From Thalassia testudinum (taxonomy: Eukaryota > Streptophyta > Magnoliopsida > Alismatales > Hydrocharitaceae): 64,000 nt of DNA. The stretch lies in contig JAZHRO010000002.1 in assembly GCA_037157565.1 (NCBI GenBank), positions 72,375,001-72,439,000 on the forward strand. Reading direction: 5' to 3'. The translations under genes and the position numbers were made by a program. The notes below the pieces were generated by a model. That model saw only the letters and a list, made by a program, of their open reading frames with translations. It was not told where the DNA came from and searched no databases. This document shows, in pieces, positions 1-11,759 of this stretch; positions within the stretch are counted from its first letter, which is position 1, and each line of letters starts with the position of its first letter.

Positions 1-1022
1 TGGTAGGAGATGCTGCAGTCGTAGTCCTTCAGGAGCTCCAACCAACGTCTCTGTCTCATGTTGAGCTCCTTTTGATCAAAAAGGTATCTGAGGCTCTTGT
101 GATCTGTGAAAATTTCGAAGGTCTCACCGTACAAGTAGTGCCTCTAAGTCTTCAGCGCGAAGACAACAGCTGCCAACTCTAGGTCGTGGGTAGGGTAGGT
201 ATGCTCATGGGGCTTCAGTTGCCGTGAAGCGTAAGCGACAACGTGACCCCTCTGCATGAGCACACTTCCTAACCCCTGCAAGGAGGTGTCCGTGTACACA
301 ACGAACCCGCCACTACTGTCAGGGATGGTGAGCATGGGAGCCGAGGTCAACCTCTCCTTCAGCTCCAGAAAACACGCCTCGCAGGCGTCTGTCCAAGCGA
401 AGGGCACGCCCTTCTGGGTCAACTGTGTCATAGGACGCATGATCTGTGAAAAACCTCTGATTAATCGTCTGTAGTAGTCTGCCAGTCCCAGGAAACTGCG
501 AATCTCAGTGACTGAACGCGGTCTCTCCCACCTGAGTACTGCCTCAACCTTGGTTGGGTCCACTGCCAAGCCGTCTCCAGAGATCACATGACCTAAGAAG
601 GTCACCTCCCTCAACCAGAACTCGCACTTGCTGTATTTGGCGTACAGCCTACGTCGTCTCAGAGTGTCCAGAACCATCCGCAAGTGCTGTCCGTGCTGCG
701 TCCGATCTCTAGAATAGATGAGTACATCATCTATGAAAACCACCATGAACTGATCCAAGTACGGTCTAAACACCCGGTTCATCAGGTCCATGAAAGTAGC
801 GGGGGCATTGGTCAGCCCAAACGGCATGACCAAAAACTCGTAGTGTCCGTACCGGGTGCGGAAAGCTGTCTTGGAGACGTCGGTCTCCCTGATCCTCAAC
901 TGGTGGTATCCAGACCTCAAGTCGATATTGGAAAACACCGTGGCACCCCGCAACTGGTCAAATAAGTCGTCGATCCTCGGTAGCGGATATCTGTTCTTGA
1001 TGGTGACCCTATTCAGCTGTCG
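1..1022 (-). pseudogene. pol: Element A reverse transcriptase palm and start of RNase H, partial
   Basis: The same frame continues from the TAG at 1023-1025. From the ATG at 953 there are 269 uninterrupted codons holding the palm motifs: [11 protein letters not shown] (first catalytic Asp, residue 11), [12 protein letters not shown] (residues 43-54) and VFIDD (residues 72-76, the remaining metal-binding Asp pair). RNase H follows from about residue 215 ([12 protein letters not shown]), where the family usually has YTDAS. A TAG at 144-146 stands where Trp is expected before RHYLYG; codons 143-1 continue RNase H ([11 protein letters not shown]) and run off the window. This part would copy element RNA into DNA. 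Confidence 0.9.
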
Positions 1023-1934
1023 CTAGTCCACACAAAGGCGTAAGGTCCCATCCTTCTTCTTCACAAATAGTACTGGGGCTCCCCAGGGAGACGCACTGGG
1101 CCTCACGAAACCTTTCTCCAAAAGGTCCTGCAACTGGGACTTGAGCTCTCGCAGCTCAAGCGGTGCCATCCTGTATGGCGCGGTGGAGATGGGGCTAGTC
1201 CCTGGTACTAGTGAGATCTCAAATTTGATCTCGCGCTCGGGCGGTAGTCCTGGTAACTCGTCTGGAAACACGTCAGGGTACCCTTTGACCACCGGGATGC
1301 TCTGGAAGTCTGCCACAGGGCTGGGCTCTGCCACCACACAAGCTAGGAAGCCCTCACACCCCTGGCTCAAAAGTCTCGCCGCCCGAAGTGCCGAAATGCA
1401 CCTGAAACCTCCGTCCACTAGCTGTCCGTGAAACTCGAAAGAAGGCAACTCCAGAATGGAGAAGACGATCTTCCTCTCAAAACAGTCCACCAAGGCGTGG
1501 TAAGCGGACATCCAATCCATCCCCAGAATCACTCCAAAGTCCTCCATCTGTATCATAATCAGGTCAGCTGGCAGGCTATGTCCCCTGACGCTGACCTCGC
1601 AATCTGTGTACACCTCCTCAGCTACAAACAGCTGACCACTCGGACCTCTGATTACGAACGGATTCTCTAACAGTGTATAATCCTGGTCCAAACTAACTGC
1701 GAAACTGGCTGCGACAAACGAGTGCGTAGCGCCGGAATCGAAAAGTGTGTAAACGAGTCTGCCGGAAACTGAAACCATACCTGCTACTACCAAGCCCGAA
1801 GCTCTGGCATCCCTGTGTGTCAGGGCGTTGATACTCCCTTCAGCTCTAGGTGCGGACGAAGCAGCCACACTCTGCGTTGGACGGGTAGGTGCTGGCCGAT
1901 ACCCTCCTCGTGACTGCTGTCCTCCTCCTCGCGC
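1023..1934 (-). pseudogene. pol: Element A aspartic protease and N-terminal reverse transcriptase
   Basis: This continues the gag frame after the TAG at 1935-1937. The retropepsin active site is [10 protein letters not shown], with the catalytic Asp codon near 1739. Downstream come the linker typical of plant chromoviruses ([19 protein letters not shown]), then the fingers of reverse transcriptase ([14 protein letters not shown]). The frame ends at a TAG at 1023-1025, which stands where the family has Tyr in the CVDYR motif. Translation resumes in the same frame at once, so this is a nonsense change and not a frame loss. Confidence 0.88.
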
Positions 1935-1937
1935 CTA

Positions 1938-3083
1938 GGAACCGTGGCCTCTTGCGCACCCTCCAGTGCTCTGCGCGGGGAGTATCTGCTGACCTCCTGC
2001 CCTAGACGGGCAGTCCCTCCTGATGTGGCCCGGCTGTCCACACTGGTAACAGAGGGAAACCCGGCTCCCGCCCTCAGTGGGTCCCTGCTATCGGCTGGGC
2101 GGGGGTCCGGTGCTGGCGACTGGCCCCTGTCGAGGGCCCCCAAAGGCCACTGATGGCCCTGTAAAACGTGACGGCTCTCCTGCGGACGCCACGTGTCTCC
2201 TCTCTCGCCGGCCTTGTGAAAAGTCTGGCTGAAAGGGCCTCTTCTGCCCGCCGTCAGTGTCTCGTGCGGACGGGTTGGTCTCCTCATAAGTCATAGCTGC
2301 CTCTACCACCCTCGAAAACGTAGGCAGCTTCAGGGGTTTGACATACCCCCTGATCGCAGGCCGGAGCCCCTCGGTGAACCTCCAAAGGCGCTCCTCCTCT
2401 GTGGCTACTGCTGTCGCTGCAAAGCGGGATAGCTCCAAGAAACGCGTGCGGTACGCGCTCACAGTCATCGTTCCTTGGCGGAGAGTGTGGAACTCCCGCC
2501 TCCTCTGGTCCTGCCACGTCTGGGGAGAGTACTGCTCGTAGAAGAGGGTGACGAACTGGTCCCAGGTTGGCTCGTCCCTCTCCTGTCCCCGGACCGCCCT
2601 CCACCACCTGTGTGTTGCACTCTCCAGCTCGTACATGGCAAAGGCCACTCGGCACTCCACCGGGGGGTGAAGGGTGTCGAAGATCTTCTCTAGCTGCTCA
2701 AGCCAGTCCTCTGCCTCGGTCGGGTCCTCATCCCCCTTGAAGGAGGGGGGCTTCAGCTTCCGGAACTTCCTGAAAAGCTCGAAATGGCACCGTAGGGGAG
2801 GTGCTGGTGCACCTCCAGGCGAAGGTGCCTCGTGCACAGAAGTGTCTGAGGAAGGTGGGGGCAGCAGTGGCCCATCCCCTCCCCCGCGACCAGCGCCGCG
2901 TCCGTCGGGTGGTCCCACAGAGGACTCCCCCTCTGCAGCCCCAGGGGGAGGTGCTCGGGGCGGTGGGTGGAGCTCCTCTCGTACAATATCCCGTATCAGC
3001 CGGGCGAGGTCCTGGGCCTGAATGCCAGGGAGTGGTGGCTGGTCCATCGAGACGTTGACAACGGCCCGCCTCACTGGTCCCAA
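1938..3083 (-). pseudogene. gag: Element A gag with CCHC zinc knuckle, interrupted by TAG
   Basis: The frame opens at an ATG at 3083 and runs 331 codons to a TAG at 2088-2090. It then continues in the same frame through a CCHC knuckle (CYQCGQPGHIRRDC, 2010-2051) to a second TAG at 1935-1937. The first 120 residues are proline- and glycine-rich. A Ty3-type capsid region follows (FKGDEDPTEAEDWLEQLEKIF and the W-rich stretch after it, about residues 115-260). Gag forms the cytoplasmic particle, and the knuckle binds the element RNA. Complete frame retention around the stops shows they are recent point changes. The start is chosen because it is the first ATG downstream of the primer site and leader. 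Confidence 0.88.
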
Positions 3084-3253
3084 GACGAGGCATCTCCTGC
3101 AAGGAGACGCGAAACAAAACAGAACACGTCACTACGGAACGATACCTAACGGAAACGTCTAAGAACTCATGTCAAAAGATATGTTGTGGTGGCTACTCTA
3201 GTTATAGACATGTGAATTGGTTATTTTCCAGTCAGTTGATTCACTTCTCGGGA

Positions 3254-3272
3254 CGACCTTGCTCTGATACCA
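3254..3272 (-). promoter_or_regulatory. Element A primer-binding site (initiator tRNA-Met type)
   Basis: The minus strand reads TGGTATCAGAGCAAGGTCG three bases inside the LTR edge. The first 12 bases are the usual complement of the 3' end of plant initiator tRNA-Met. This fixes the LTR border at 3276 and the element's orientation. Confidence 0.92.
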
Positions 3273-3275
3273 TCT

Positions 3276-5969
3276 TGTAACGACCCGATTCCCGAGTCCC
3301 AAAGAAACACGAGAATCGGACCGACTCGAATAATCCCAAGACCTGGTCGTCCAACGAGGAAGTAACCAAAAGAGCAGTAAAATAAACCACATTCAACATG
3401 AATATAACTAACAGTAAGAAAATACAACAGTAAGGAAAGAAACCACTACAGTATGTACCACCACAACAGTAGAACAACATTCATAACATAATATGAACTG
3501 CAGGTAAAGAAAAGTACAACGGAAACAAGAACTACTCACTACAGTGGAACCAAAAAGAGGTACAAGAGAATAGTGGTAACTCTACTGGACCCTACTCGGT
3601 CCAGCGTCCTCTGCAGCCGCTGACCCTGGCTGCTCAACACCTGGTCCTGAAAGGTAACGAGTGTAACACGTCAGCAAAACGCTGAGTAGAGTGGCAGTTA
3701 AACTAAAGAAACAGTAAAGTGTACAGTAGCTGTTTTAATTTTCTTTCTTCCTTTATTTACGTCTTTCTATTGTTTCACAATTTATCTATTTCTCAGATCC
3801 TTCACTTGATCTCGAATGTTCCTCGTGGGAAAGATCTTGATTGCAGTCTTTTTCGAACAGTAGAAGTAGCACGTGGTGCTCTCCTGGCCGGGAGAGTCCC
3901 CCATGGTGATCCTACTCTCAGTCAACCACCCCAAGGTCACTGACAGACATAACGGTGACTACGGCACACGCGGTAAACGCACGGGTAGCTAACCCGCACT
4001 GGCACGCGGTCAGTCGTTTCCGTTAACGGGTGAGCCCAAAGCACAGCACGGAACCAGTACAGGGCAGAGCCCTCTCAGTAACAGGGGTCCAACCCCTCCA
4101 CAGTAACCAAACAGGGGCCTTGCCCCTCCACAGTCCGCGCACCCTCGCCTGACTACCTTGGTTTGCCCCAGTGGGCCTAACAAGTCGGTGTAGGAGGCTA
4201 GCAGAACCCCGGGGCCCGTGGGGTAGCTAGTACCTCCCTACACTAGTAGCTCTCCTCGGTACTACGTACACGAGGGCCAGCAAGTCGGTACAGAGTGGCC
4301 AGTCCTAACCCCGGTCTCTGGGGCGGCTGGCTCCGCTCTGCACTAAACAGGGGGACAGTCGCTCTCCTTGGTACTCCGTACTCAAGGGCCAGCTCACTTC
4401 CCCAATTCTATTCCATTCACTTTCCAGGAGTTCTACTCCTAATTCCCCGTAGGGTTCCAACTCTTTAACTCAGCGCATTCCGGTTTCACCTTTCCAGTTT
4501 CACGTTCATACATCCCATATTCTTAATCATGTTCATTTATTCATAAAAGGCAGCTGTTTAAACAAATTTACAGGCAGCTATTATTTCTTTTCCACATTTT
4601 CAAGACTGCAGTGTTCACATATTCCACTAGTTTTCCCATCCTAGGATTCATGTCATACCCTAGGATCTATCATACAATCTAGTTTTCCAGCCCTAGGATT
4701 TATGCAACACCCTAGGATCTATCATTTAATCTCGTTTCTCATTCCTAGGATTCATGCAATGTCCTAGGTTCTATTTATGGTTCCATAATTTAACAGATTA
4801 TGCTAATAAACTTAAATGCCACTCTACCAGTTACAACAGGAGTACTGGGGGCGTGGTCGGAAATCTCGCGTGCCTCCGCAAACCCCGAGACTACAACGGA
4901 ACGGGGTCCTATCACAAGGATCAAACACAGGGAGTTTCTCAAAACAGTATATAGCTACTGTAGACAGGTAGAGGATTTAATTCCGAAAAGAACGCAACTC
5001 GAAACACGGAAAACGGAACCCGAACGGGCCCTAAACGAGTCGAAAATGATGAAACAGTGCAAAATCAGACGTCTGGAACTTATTCCAGACGTCTTAAAAA
5101 GTGGATCAGGGGTTACCTTGCTCTGTGTGGGCTCTCAGACGTCCAGAAGCCTGCGGGGGTGTCTGGCCTAGTCCCAGACGTCTGATGGTCACCCCGGATG
5201 TCTGGATGTCGCTACCGTCGTCTGGTGCCACAACCAGATGTCTGATTCACGTTGGATGGCGAATCACCGAGCCTGCGCGTACCCATCTCTCTCTCAGTAC
5301 GGTCAGTCGAAGAAAACGAAGAAGACGGAAATAACTCACCTTTCAGACGTCTGGACAGTCTTCCAGACGTCGTGCCCGTCGTCTGACTAGAAGCCCAGAC
5401 GTCTGATTCTGGAAAAGTTTCCAGAACCAGGGCGCGACTCGCCCTCCGCTCGCGACGCCCGGCCACGCCGCGTCTCGTCCGCCTGCTGCTCAAACTGCAG
5501 CAGTCCCCCCCCGCGTCGCTCCGCGCCCGCTGCGCCCCCCGCCGACCGGCCCTAGCAGCCCCGGCGAGCTCGCCCTCACGGTCGAGCGCCTCTTCCACGT
5601 GCAGCACCTCCTCCCACGCTCACCGCGGCTGTCTCTGCCGCCGCTCACTCGCGCTCGCTCTCGGGCACTGGCTGGAAGGAGAAGAGGAAGGGGGCGCAGG
5701 TGATGGGAGTGAGGGAGAGGGCGTGGCCTTTTAAGGCCGCGCGAGGAGGAGAGAGAGAGCAGACAGGGTGGGTCTGCAGCCGCAGGAGAGAGGGAAAAAG
5801 AGAGGGAGAGAGAGCGTACGCAGGTCTGCGTGCTCAGGCACGCAGACGAAGCACGCGTGCCAAAAATAACCGATTCCTAGATTTCTGGAAGTGGTTCCAT
5901 ACGTCTGGTCAGACGTCTGGGCCACCTCCCAGATGTCTTAAAAGACGTCTGAAGCGCGCGTTCGTAACA
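3276..5969 (-). repeat. Element A 5' LTR (2694 bp) with CAGACGTCTG motif array
   Basis: TG...CA ends: on the plus strand it starts TGTAACGACCC and ends TTCGTAACA. Its reverse complement matches solo LTR M (26845-32344 minus the nested insert, 2700 bp) along its length. At least nine intact GACGTC cores, most inside CAGACGTCTG, lie in two clusters at about 5060-5410 and 5890-5955. The part nearer the internal region carries three copies of a short repeat with CCTAGG at both ends (4643-4770). GA/CT-rich simple stretches lie at 5590-5820. Long reading frames in this GC-rich part have no recognisable protein content. Confidence 0.9.
4643..4770 (-). repeat. Tandem subrepeats (CCTAGGATTCATG units) in LTR A
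   Basis: Three imperfect units of about 52-56 bp, each opening with CCTAGGATTCATG or CCTAGGATTTATG and ending near CCTAGGATCTATCAT. The same array is present in LTR B (period exactly 52), LTR C and LTR M, so it is a fixed part of this LTR family. Confidence 0.85.
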
Positions 5970-7604
5970 CTAGGTTTCATCATTTCAGGTTCATTCGCAT
6001 ATAGTACGTTTTTCCAACATTCAAACTTCTTTTCTTTTCCAATTTATATACAAGCAGCTCGTATTTAATTTTAACCAACAGCAATTACATGTAACAGTTA
6101 CTAGCAAAAGTACTCTACATTTCACAGGCAGCTGTTATCCAATTACAGGCAATTATCATTATTCTATCTACTTATCCAAGACTGTAAATCAGGCATTCAA
6201 GACATTTGTTTCAGTGTTTCGGTTCCTAGGATTCATGCCACACCCTAGGATCTATCATTTAATCTAGTTTTCAGGTCCTAGGATTCATGCCATACCCTAG
6301 GATCTATCATTCAATCTAGTTTTCAGGTCCTAGGATTCATGCCATACCCTAGGATCTATCATTTATTTCAAAGATGCATTAATGTTTGTAAGTAACTAAG
6401 GGGAGCCACTCTACCTGCAAAATCGGGAGTGATGGGGGTGTGATCAACAGGTCCACATGCCTCCGCAACCCCCAAAGCCGCAACAGAACGAGGTCCTAAC
6501 ACAAGGATCAAATACAAGGAACCACTCAGAATAGGATACAAGTATTTTAAACAAGTAGAGGAACTAATTTTGAGAAGAACAAAATCTTAAACAAGGAAAT
6601 CGGACCTCGAACGGACCCTAAACGAGTCAAAAATGACAACTCTGACTCAAATCAGACACCTGGAACACCTTACAGACGTCTTAAAAAGTGGTCCAGGTCA
6701 TACCTCACTCTGCGCTGCTCCTCAGACGTCCAGGGATCCTGCTGAATCGTCTGGACCCAGTTCCAGACGTCCGACCACCTCTCCGGACGTCTGGAGATGC
6801 TCTCCGCCGTCTGGTGCCATGCCCAGACGTCTGAACTACGTGGGAGGGCGTGTCCCCGTGCCTTCCCGAAATGAAACCTGCACGCACGACGAAAACCTCC
6901 TCAACACGACATGTTTCAGCACTTCGGTGGAACGGCCTGCATGGCCGCATCCGCAAAAAGGAGGTAGAGGAGAAATTTCGTACCTCTCAATCGTCTGGAG
7001 CTCCCTCCAGACGTCGCTCGCGTCGTCTGGATGTAGGTCCAGACGTCTGATTCTGGGAAAATTTCCCAGAATCAGAACCACCTTGTCTTCTTCCCACTGC
7101 GCGCGAGCTTGCCACGCAGCCGCTCATCCGCTGCTCGAGCTGCACCAGCACCAGGGGGGATCTCCCCTGCAGGACGCTCCTTCGCGCGCACACCGGCTGG
7201 CCTCGAGCTGCTCCGCCGGGCTCTCTCTCTCTTTCTCGCGTGCTCTCCCTCTTCTTCCCTCTCATTGCACCTCTTCCTCTCCGCACCGCACCCGACAGCA
7301 GCTGCTGCCCTCGCTCTCGCTCTCGCGCTCACGCTGGAAGATGGAGGAGACGGTGGGGTGGTGAACGAGGGAGAGGGGATGGGGTATTTGAAGGCTTGGG
7401 GGAGGGTCTGCAGGTCTGCGAGGGGAGAGAGAAAAAGAGGAGGGCGGCGGGTTGTAGTCTGCGCACGGCACGCACGCAGACTCGCGATCGTACGCATGCC
7501 AAAATTTATTTCCAGAAGTCTTGGAAGGCGTCCAGACGTCTGACCAGACGTCTGGACCAACTCCCAGACGTCTTAAAGTGTTTTTGATGCCTCGAGTCTT
7601 AACA
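5970..7604 (-). repeat. LTR B: Tekay-like LTR, 5' (U3-side) portion, split by element A
   Basis: Sense direction runs from TGTTAAGACTCGAGG at 7604 leftwards to 5970, where element A begins. It repeats the layout of LTR A (subrepeats at 6225, leader-like block at 6420-6520, motif clusters at 6650-6830 and 6990-7060, then 7520-7575). The end carrying the GGGTCGTTACA terminus is missing and must lie beyond element A, off-window. About ten intact GACGTC cores are present. LTR B is inserted into the protease region of element C at 7604/7605. Confidence 0.82.
6225..6365 (-). repeat. 52-bp tandem subrepeats in LTR B
   Basis: CCTAGGATTCATGCC recurs at 6225, 6277 and 6329, giving a clean 52-bp period with few differences between units. 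It is clearer here than in the other LTRs of the family. Confidence 0.9.
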
Positions 7605-8938
7605 CGACACAAGCTAAGAAGCCCTCACACCCCTGGCTTAGAAGCATTGCTGCCCGAAGAGTGGCGATGCACCTGAAACCTCCGTCTATCGATTGGTCGT
7701 GAAACTTAAAGGGAGGCAACTCTAGTATGGAGAAAATGATCTTCCTCCCAAAACAGTCCACTAGGGCATGATAGGCAGATAGTCAGTCCATCCCTAGGAT
7801 TACACCAAAGTCCTCCATCGGGATTACTATCAGGTCGGCGGGAAGACTGTGTCCCCTATAGCGACCTCACAGTCTGTGAAGACCTCCTCTGCGACAAACA
7901 ACTGTCCACCTGGGCCTTTAATCAGGAACAGAACCTCTAACAGTACACTGCTCAGGCCCAAACTGATGATATAACTCGTGGTGACAAAAGAATGTGTGGC
8001 ACCAGAATCAAAAAGTACATAAACAAGTCTACTGAAAACTGGAATCATACCTGCCACCACGGAGCCTGAAGCTTTGGCGTCTCTGTGAGTTAGGGAGTTG
8101 ATATGCCCCTCAGCTTTGGGTGCGAAAGACGTCGCCATGCTCTGTACTGGACAGGTAGTAGCTGGTCGGTATCCTCCTCGTGATTGCTGTCCTCCCCCAC
8201 GAGCCTGGTACCCACGGCCGCCTAATCGGCCTTCAGTGCTTGGAGCAGGGAGCATCTGGGGTGCTTTAGCCATAGACGAGTAGTCCCTCCTTATGTGGCC
8301 CAGTTGGCCACACTGGTAGCAGAGAGGGGCGCGACCTCCTCCCTCAGTTTATCCCTGATGGTAGTTGGGTAGGGGTCTAGTGCAGATAGCTGGCCCCAGT
8401 CTGGGGCTCCCAAAGGCCACTGGTGGCCCCATAGAACGAGATGACTCCCCTGTGGGCGCTGTGTGCCTCCTCTCTCGACGGTCTTGTAAGTGCTCCAGCT
8501 GGTAGGGCCTCCTCTGACCTCCTCTGGCTTGCCTGGAACTATGGTGACTTCATTGTCTCATGGGAGACTCCCCCTTCGCACCCTCGGAAGAGACATGAGG
8601 GGGTGGTGGAGTCGGCGTTAGATGGAATTCCAATCACATGATCGCTCAAATCAACTGGATGAGGTCTTGGGCATGGACACCCTGAAGAAGAGGAAAGGCA
8701 GCACTGGTCTTAGGTCTGACTTGTCTGCCTCTACGCTTACAATGAGGCATCTACTATAAGAAGATACAAGAGAAAGAATAGGGATTGTCAACGATACCAG
8801 GTTATATAAAGAAATAAGACTCAGAATCGAAGATTAGGGTGATACGTTGTGATGGCTATCCTAGTTACATGTACATGAGTGGTTACTTTCAGACCATTTG
8901 GTTTATTTCTCGGAATGACCTTGCTTTGATATCATCTT
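7605..8938 (-). pseudogene. Element C internal remnant: gag C-terminus, broken zinc knuckle and protease
   Basis: A minus-strand relative of element A. The longest frame is 8273-7830: it has the [10 protein letters not shown] linker, the protease site [11 protein letters not shown] and [18 protein letters not shown]. After a frame break, 7761-7605 continues the protease domain (MDCFGRKIIFSILELPPF) until LTR B cuts it. Just upstream, 8285-8330 gives CYQCGQLGHIRRDY, a CCHC knuckle whose last Cys has become Tyr. Between the knuckle and the primer site there is only about 0.6 kb, against about 1.2 kb in element A, so most of the capsid region is deleted. Downstream pol is off-window beyond B and A. 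Confidence 0.85.
8912..8935 (-). promoter_or_regulatory. Element C primer-binding site, decayed Met type
   Basis: The minus strand has TGATATCAAAGCAAGGTCAT next to the LTR edge. This is the Met-type site TGGTATCAGAGCAAGG with two G-to-A changes, and it places the LTR C border at 8939. Confidence 0.8.
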
Positions 8939-11759
8939 TGTTACGACCTTATCCCAGATCCCTATAGGAACTGAGATCGGCTTGCCTCGACTAATCCCAA
9001 GACCCAGTCGTCCAACGAGAAATAACCCAAAAGCAGAAAATATACTACAACCACACATGCAATGTAACCAAGCAGAATTAATAAAAAGGCAGTAATTGGA
9101 AAACAACACGAGAAGTCTCAAAAATATTACATGCCACAAGCGGAAGAGTATTACATAATACATAGCCATCACAACTACAATAGAGGAAAGTATCACAGGA
9201 ACGGAAATAGCTAATACATACTAAAGACTCACTACTACAAAAGGCTCTGGAATAGAAAAGAGGAAAAACACTATGACTGGGCTCGGCTGGGCCCAGCACC
9301 CTCGGTAGCCGGTGGCACTGACTGCTTAACTCCCTGACCTGAACATGGTTATATAATCCATAGTCAGCTAACGCTAAGTAGAGTGGTGGTTAATTCATTT
9401 ATATGCAATTTAACTTAAAGAAACAAGCAAGTAACTAATCATTTATTTCCATTTATCTCAACTAGGTGTTTCTGTTTCAGTTATTCTAATAAGGATCCAC
9501 AACATTTCTTAATCCTCTTGTTCCCTTAGGGAATGATCTTGATTGCAGTTTGTTCCGTTATATAGGGTTTACACGTGGTACTCTCCTGATCGGGAGAGCC
9601 CCCGTGGTAGTCCTACACCTGGTCTATCACCCCTAGGTCATGGTCGTGACTACGGTACGCACGATAAGCACACGGGTAGCTACCTCGCACTGGCACAAGG
9701 TCAGTCATTTCCGCTACCGGGTACGTCCAAACATACAACATAGAATAGAATAGGGGTCTCACCCCTTAGAACAGGGGTCCCGCCCCTCAACAGTCTGCGC
9801 ATCGTCACCCTACTATCCCAGTTTGCCCAAAGGGCCTAACAAGAGTCGGTGTAGGGTGGCCAGTCCTAACCCCGGGCTCGATGGGGCGGCTGGCTCCCCC
9901 CTACAGTAAGAAGCTCACCTCAGTACCACGTATGCAACGGCCAATCAAGAGTAGACGTAGAGTGGCCAACCTACCCTAGGTCTCAACCCAAGGGGCGGCA
10001 AGCTCCCCTCTACTCTAAAGGGATGTTGCTCTCCTCGGTACCACATACACGAGGGCCAGCTCACTTCCCTTAACCAAGTCCGAATAGTCGCCCAGAGGCA
10101 ACGTGTTCCAAAACCATCAGGTCTTCCGTCTACAGTATTCTTTGTTTCTTCCTAAATTCCCCATAGGGTTCGTACATAGACTTTCTTATTTCCATATCTG
10201 ACGCATAATAGGAAGCTCAAGATTCCACAATCGATTATTCAATACAGGCATGTATTACAGGTAGCTCATGATTTATCACAGCAACTCATTCATTTATTAG
10301 CTACATATGCATTCTTCCAACCCTAGTGTTCATTTCACAACCTAGGGTTCATTCGAATATTTTTAAAGTAGTATGCATTCATCTCTTTCATCCTTAGCGT
10401 TCATTTAACAACTTAGGATTCAAGTGAATATTTCTAAAGTAGCATGCATCCGTCTTTTTCAGCCCTAGGATTCATTTCACAACCTAGGGTTCAATCAAAT
10501 ATTTCTAAAATATGCAATTTAATTTCCTAAAAAAAAATGCAATTTAATTATTAATTCTGGAATTAGAGAGAGGACCACTCTACCAGGATACACGGGTGGA
10601 AGGGGGCTCGGATCGTAGATCCTGTCGTCTCCGTGGGCCCCATGTACTCAACTGGCTAGAGACCTATACAATTGATCAACCACATCAAACGAGTTCAAAA
10701 TGATATATAAGTGACACCAATATGTAGAGAAACTCGAACGAAAACTAACGGTACTTTGTTTACACAAAATCGACTCCGTTTGGGCTCTAAATGGGCCAAA
10801 AATGTGCATACTATCTAAAATCAAATGTCTAGGACTAGACCTGGATGTCTTAAACGATGTTAGAACCTCACCTTGCTTCCCTGCGGCTTCCTTAGATGTC
10901 CGAACCCCTCTGCAACTATTTGAGGGTGATCCCAGACGTCTGATACTCCCTTCGATCGTCTGGGAGTGCAGTTAGACGTCTGGTACCGTCTCTAGACATC
11001 CTAAAGTACCTCGAAGGGCGCACCACGCACCTTTCCCATGTCCTGTACCTGCGCATTCGCGTACATTTAAAAATACGACACGTAAAAGGTGCATGCGACA
11101 CGAACACAGGACATACCTTGGCACTTTGCGTGATGTCAGATGTCCGGCGCCAGCTCTGGATGTCTCGAGGATCCTCCAGACGTCTGGATGGAGTTCTAGA
11201 CGTCTGATACTGCGGAAAATGGTTCTGCAGTATCCTCCTATGAGCTTTCTTCTCGCGCTCTCCTTCGCCCACAGATGCCGCAGCAGCGCCTCCTGCGACT
11301 GCAAGAGGTTGCGCCTTCTCTCCCAAGCCCCTCTGAGCTCCTCCTCGCACCTCCAGCTCCTCCCCTCGCCCTCTCTCCTGTGCTACTCCGAGCTCCTCGC
11401 TCCTTCCCTTCCACCTCCAGCTCCTTCACCCACGCTCTCATTCTCCTTCTCTCTCATGCTTCGCCCCTCTCCTTTTTCCCCACTCGCGGCTGCAAGGGGG
11501 ACGAGGGAGGAGAGCTCGTCGACGGTGAGGTGGTGGACAAGTGGAGGTGGAGGAAGATGGTAAAGGTGGAGAGGAAATGGAGAGGGTGGAGGGGGTTTTA
11601 AAGAGAGGGGGGGTGAGAGTTGTGAGAGGTGTGTGCGTGGGTGGGTGTGTTGTGTGGGAGGAGAGAGAGAGAAAAATTATGAGATTTCCCCCTGCGAAAT
11701 CTTTCTCTTCCCACAAGGGCCACACACCTAAACCTAGGGGGTTTAAAATTATGCTCACA
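8939..11759 (-). repeat. Element C 5' LTR (about 2.8 kb), older Tekay-like copy
   Basis: The plus strand starts TGTTACGACC and ends ATGCTCACA, with the family layout: R/U5-like block (8940-9300), GC-rich direct blocks (9540-10080), CCTAGG subrepeats (10320-10490) and palindrome clusters (10820-10985, 11130-11215). Only about four intact GACGTC cores remain, against nine or ten in A and B, and variants such as GATGTC and GACATC are common. The right border is inferred from the TG/CA rule and length; the partner duplication is off-window. Confidence 0.75.

Larger units (their letters stand above)
1..5969 (-). mobile_element. Element A: Ty3/gypsy Tekay/Del-like LTR retrotransposon, 5' part only
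   Basis: On the minus strand the order is 5' LTR (5969-3276), Met-type primer site, gag, protease, reverse transcriptase and the start of RNase H. The rest, including integrase and the 3' LTR, lies beyond the left window edge. The LTR begins TGTTACGAACGCG and ends GGGTCGTTACA in the sense direction. Protein motifs (CCHC knuckle, [10 protein letters not shown] protease, FIDD reverse transcriptase) and a 2.7-kb LTR match the Tekay/Del branch of plant chromoviruses; the chromodomain that would prove it is outside the window. The element sits in LTR B, so the expected duplication is CTAGG at 5970-5974, but its partner is off-window. The gag-pol frame is continuous except for four in-frame TAG codons, so the copy is dead but fairly young. 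Confidence 0.9.

Noticed and set aside
6225..6365. Regularly spaced repeats that might be taken for a CRISPR array
   Set aside because: Only three 52-bp tandem units with no unique spacers, in a plant LTR.
7072..7586. Overlapping 100-160 codon frames on both strands of LTR B
   Set aside because: Mutually overlapping GC-rich frames with no domain, inside an LTR.
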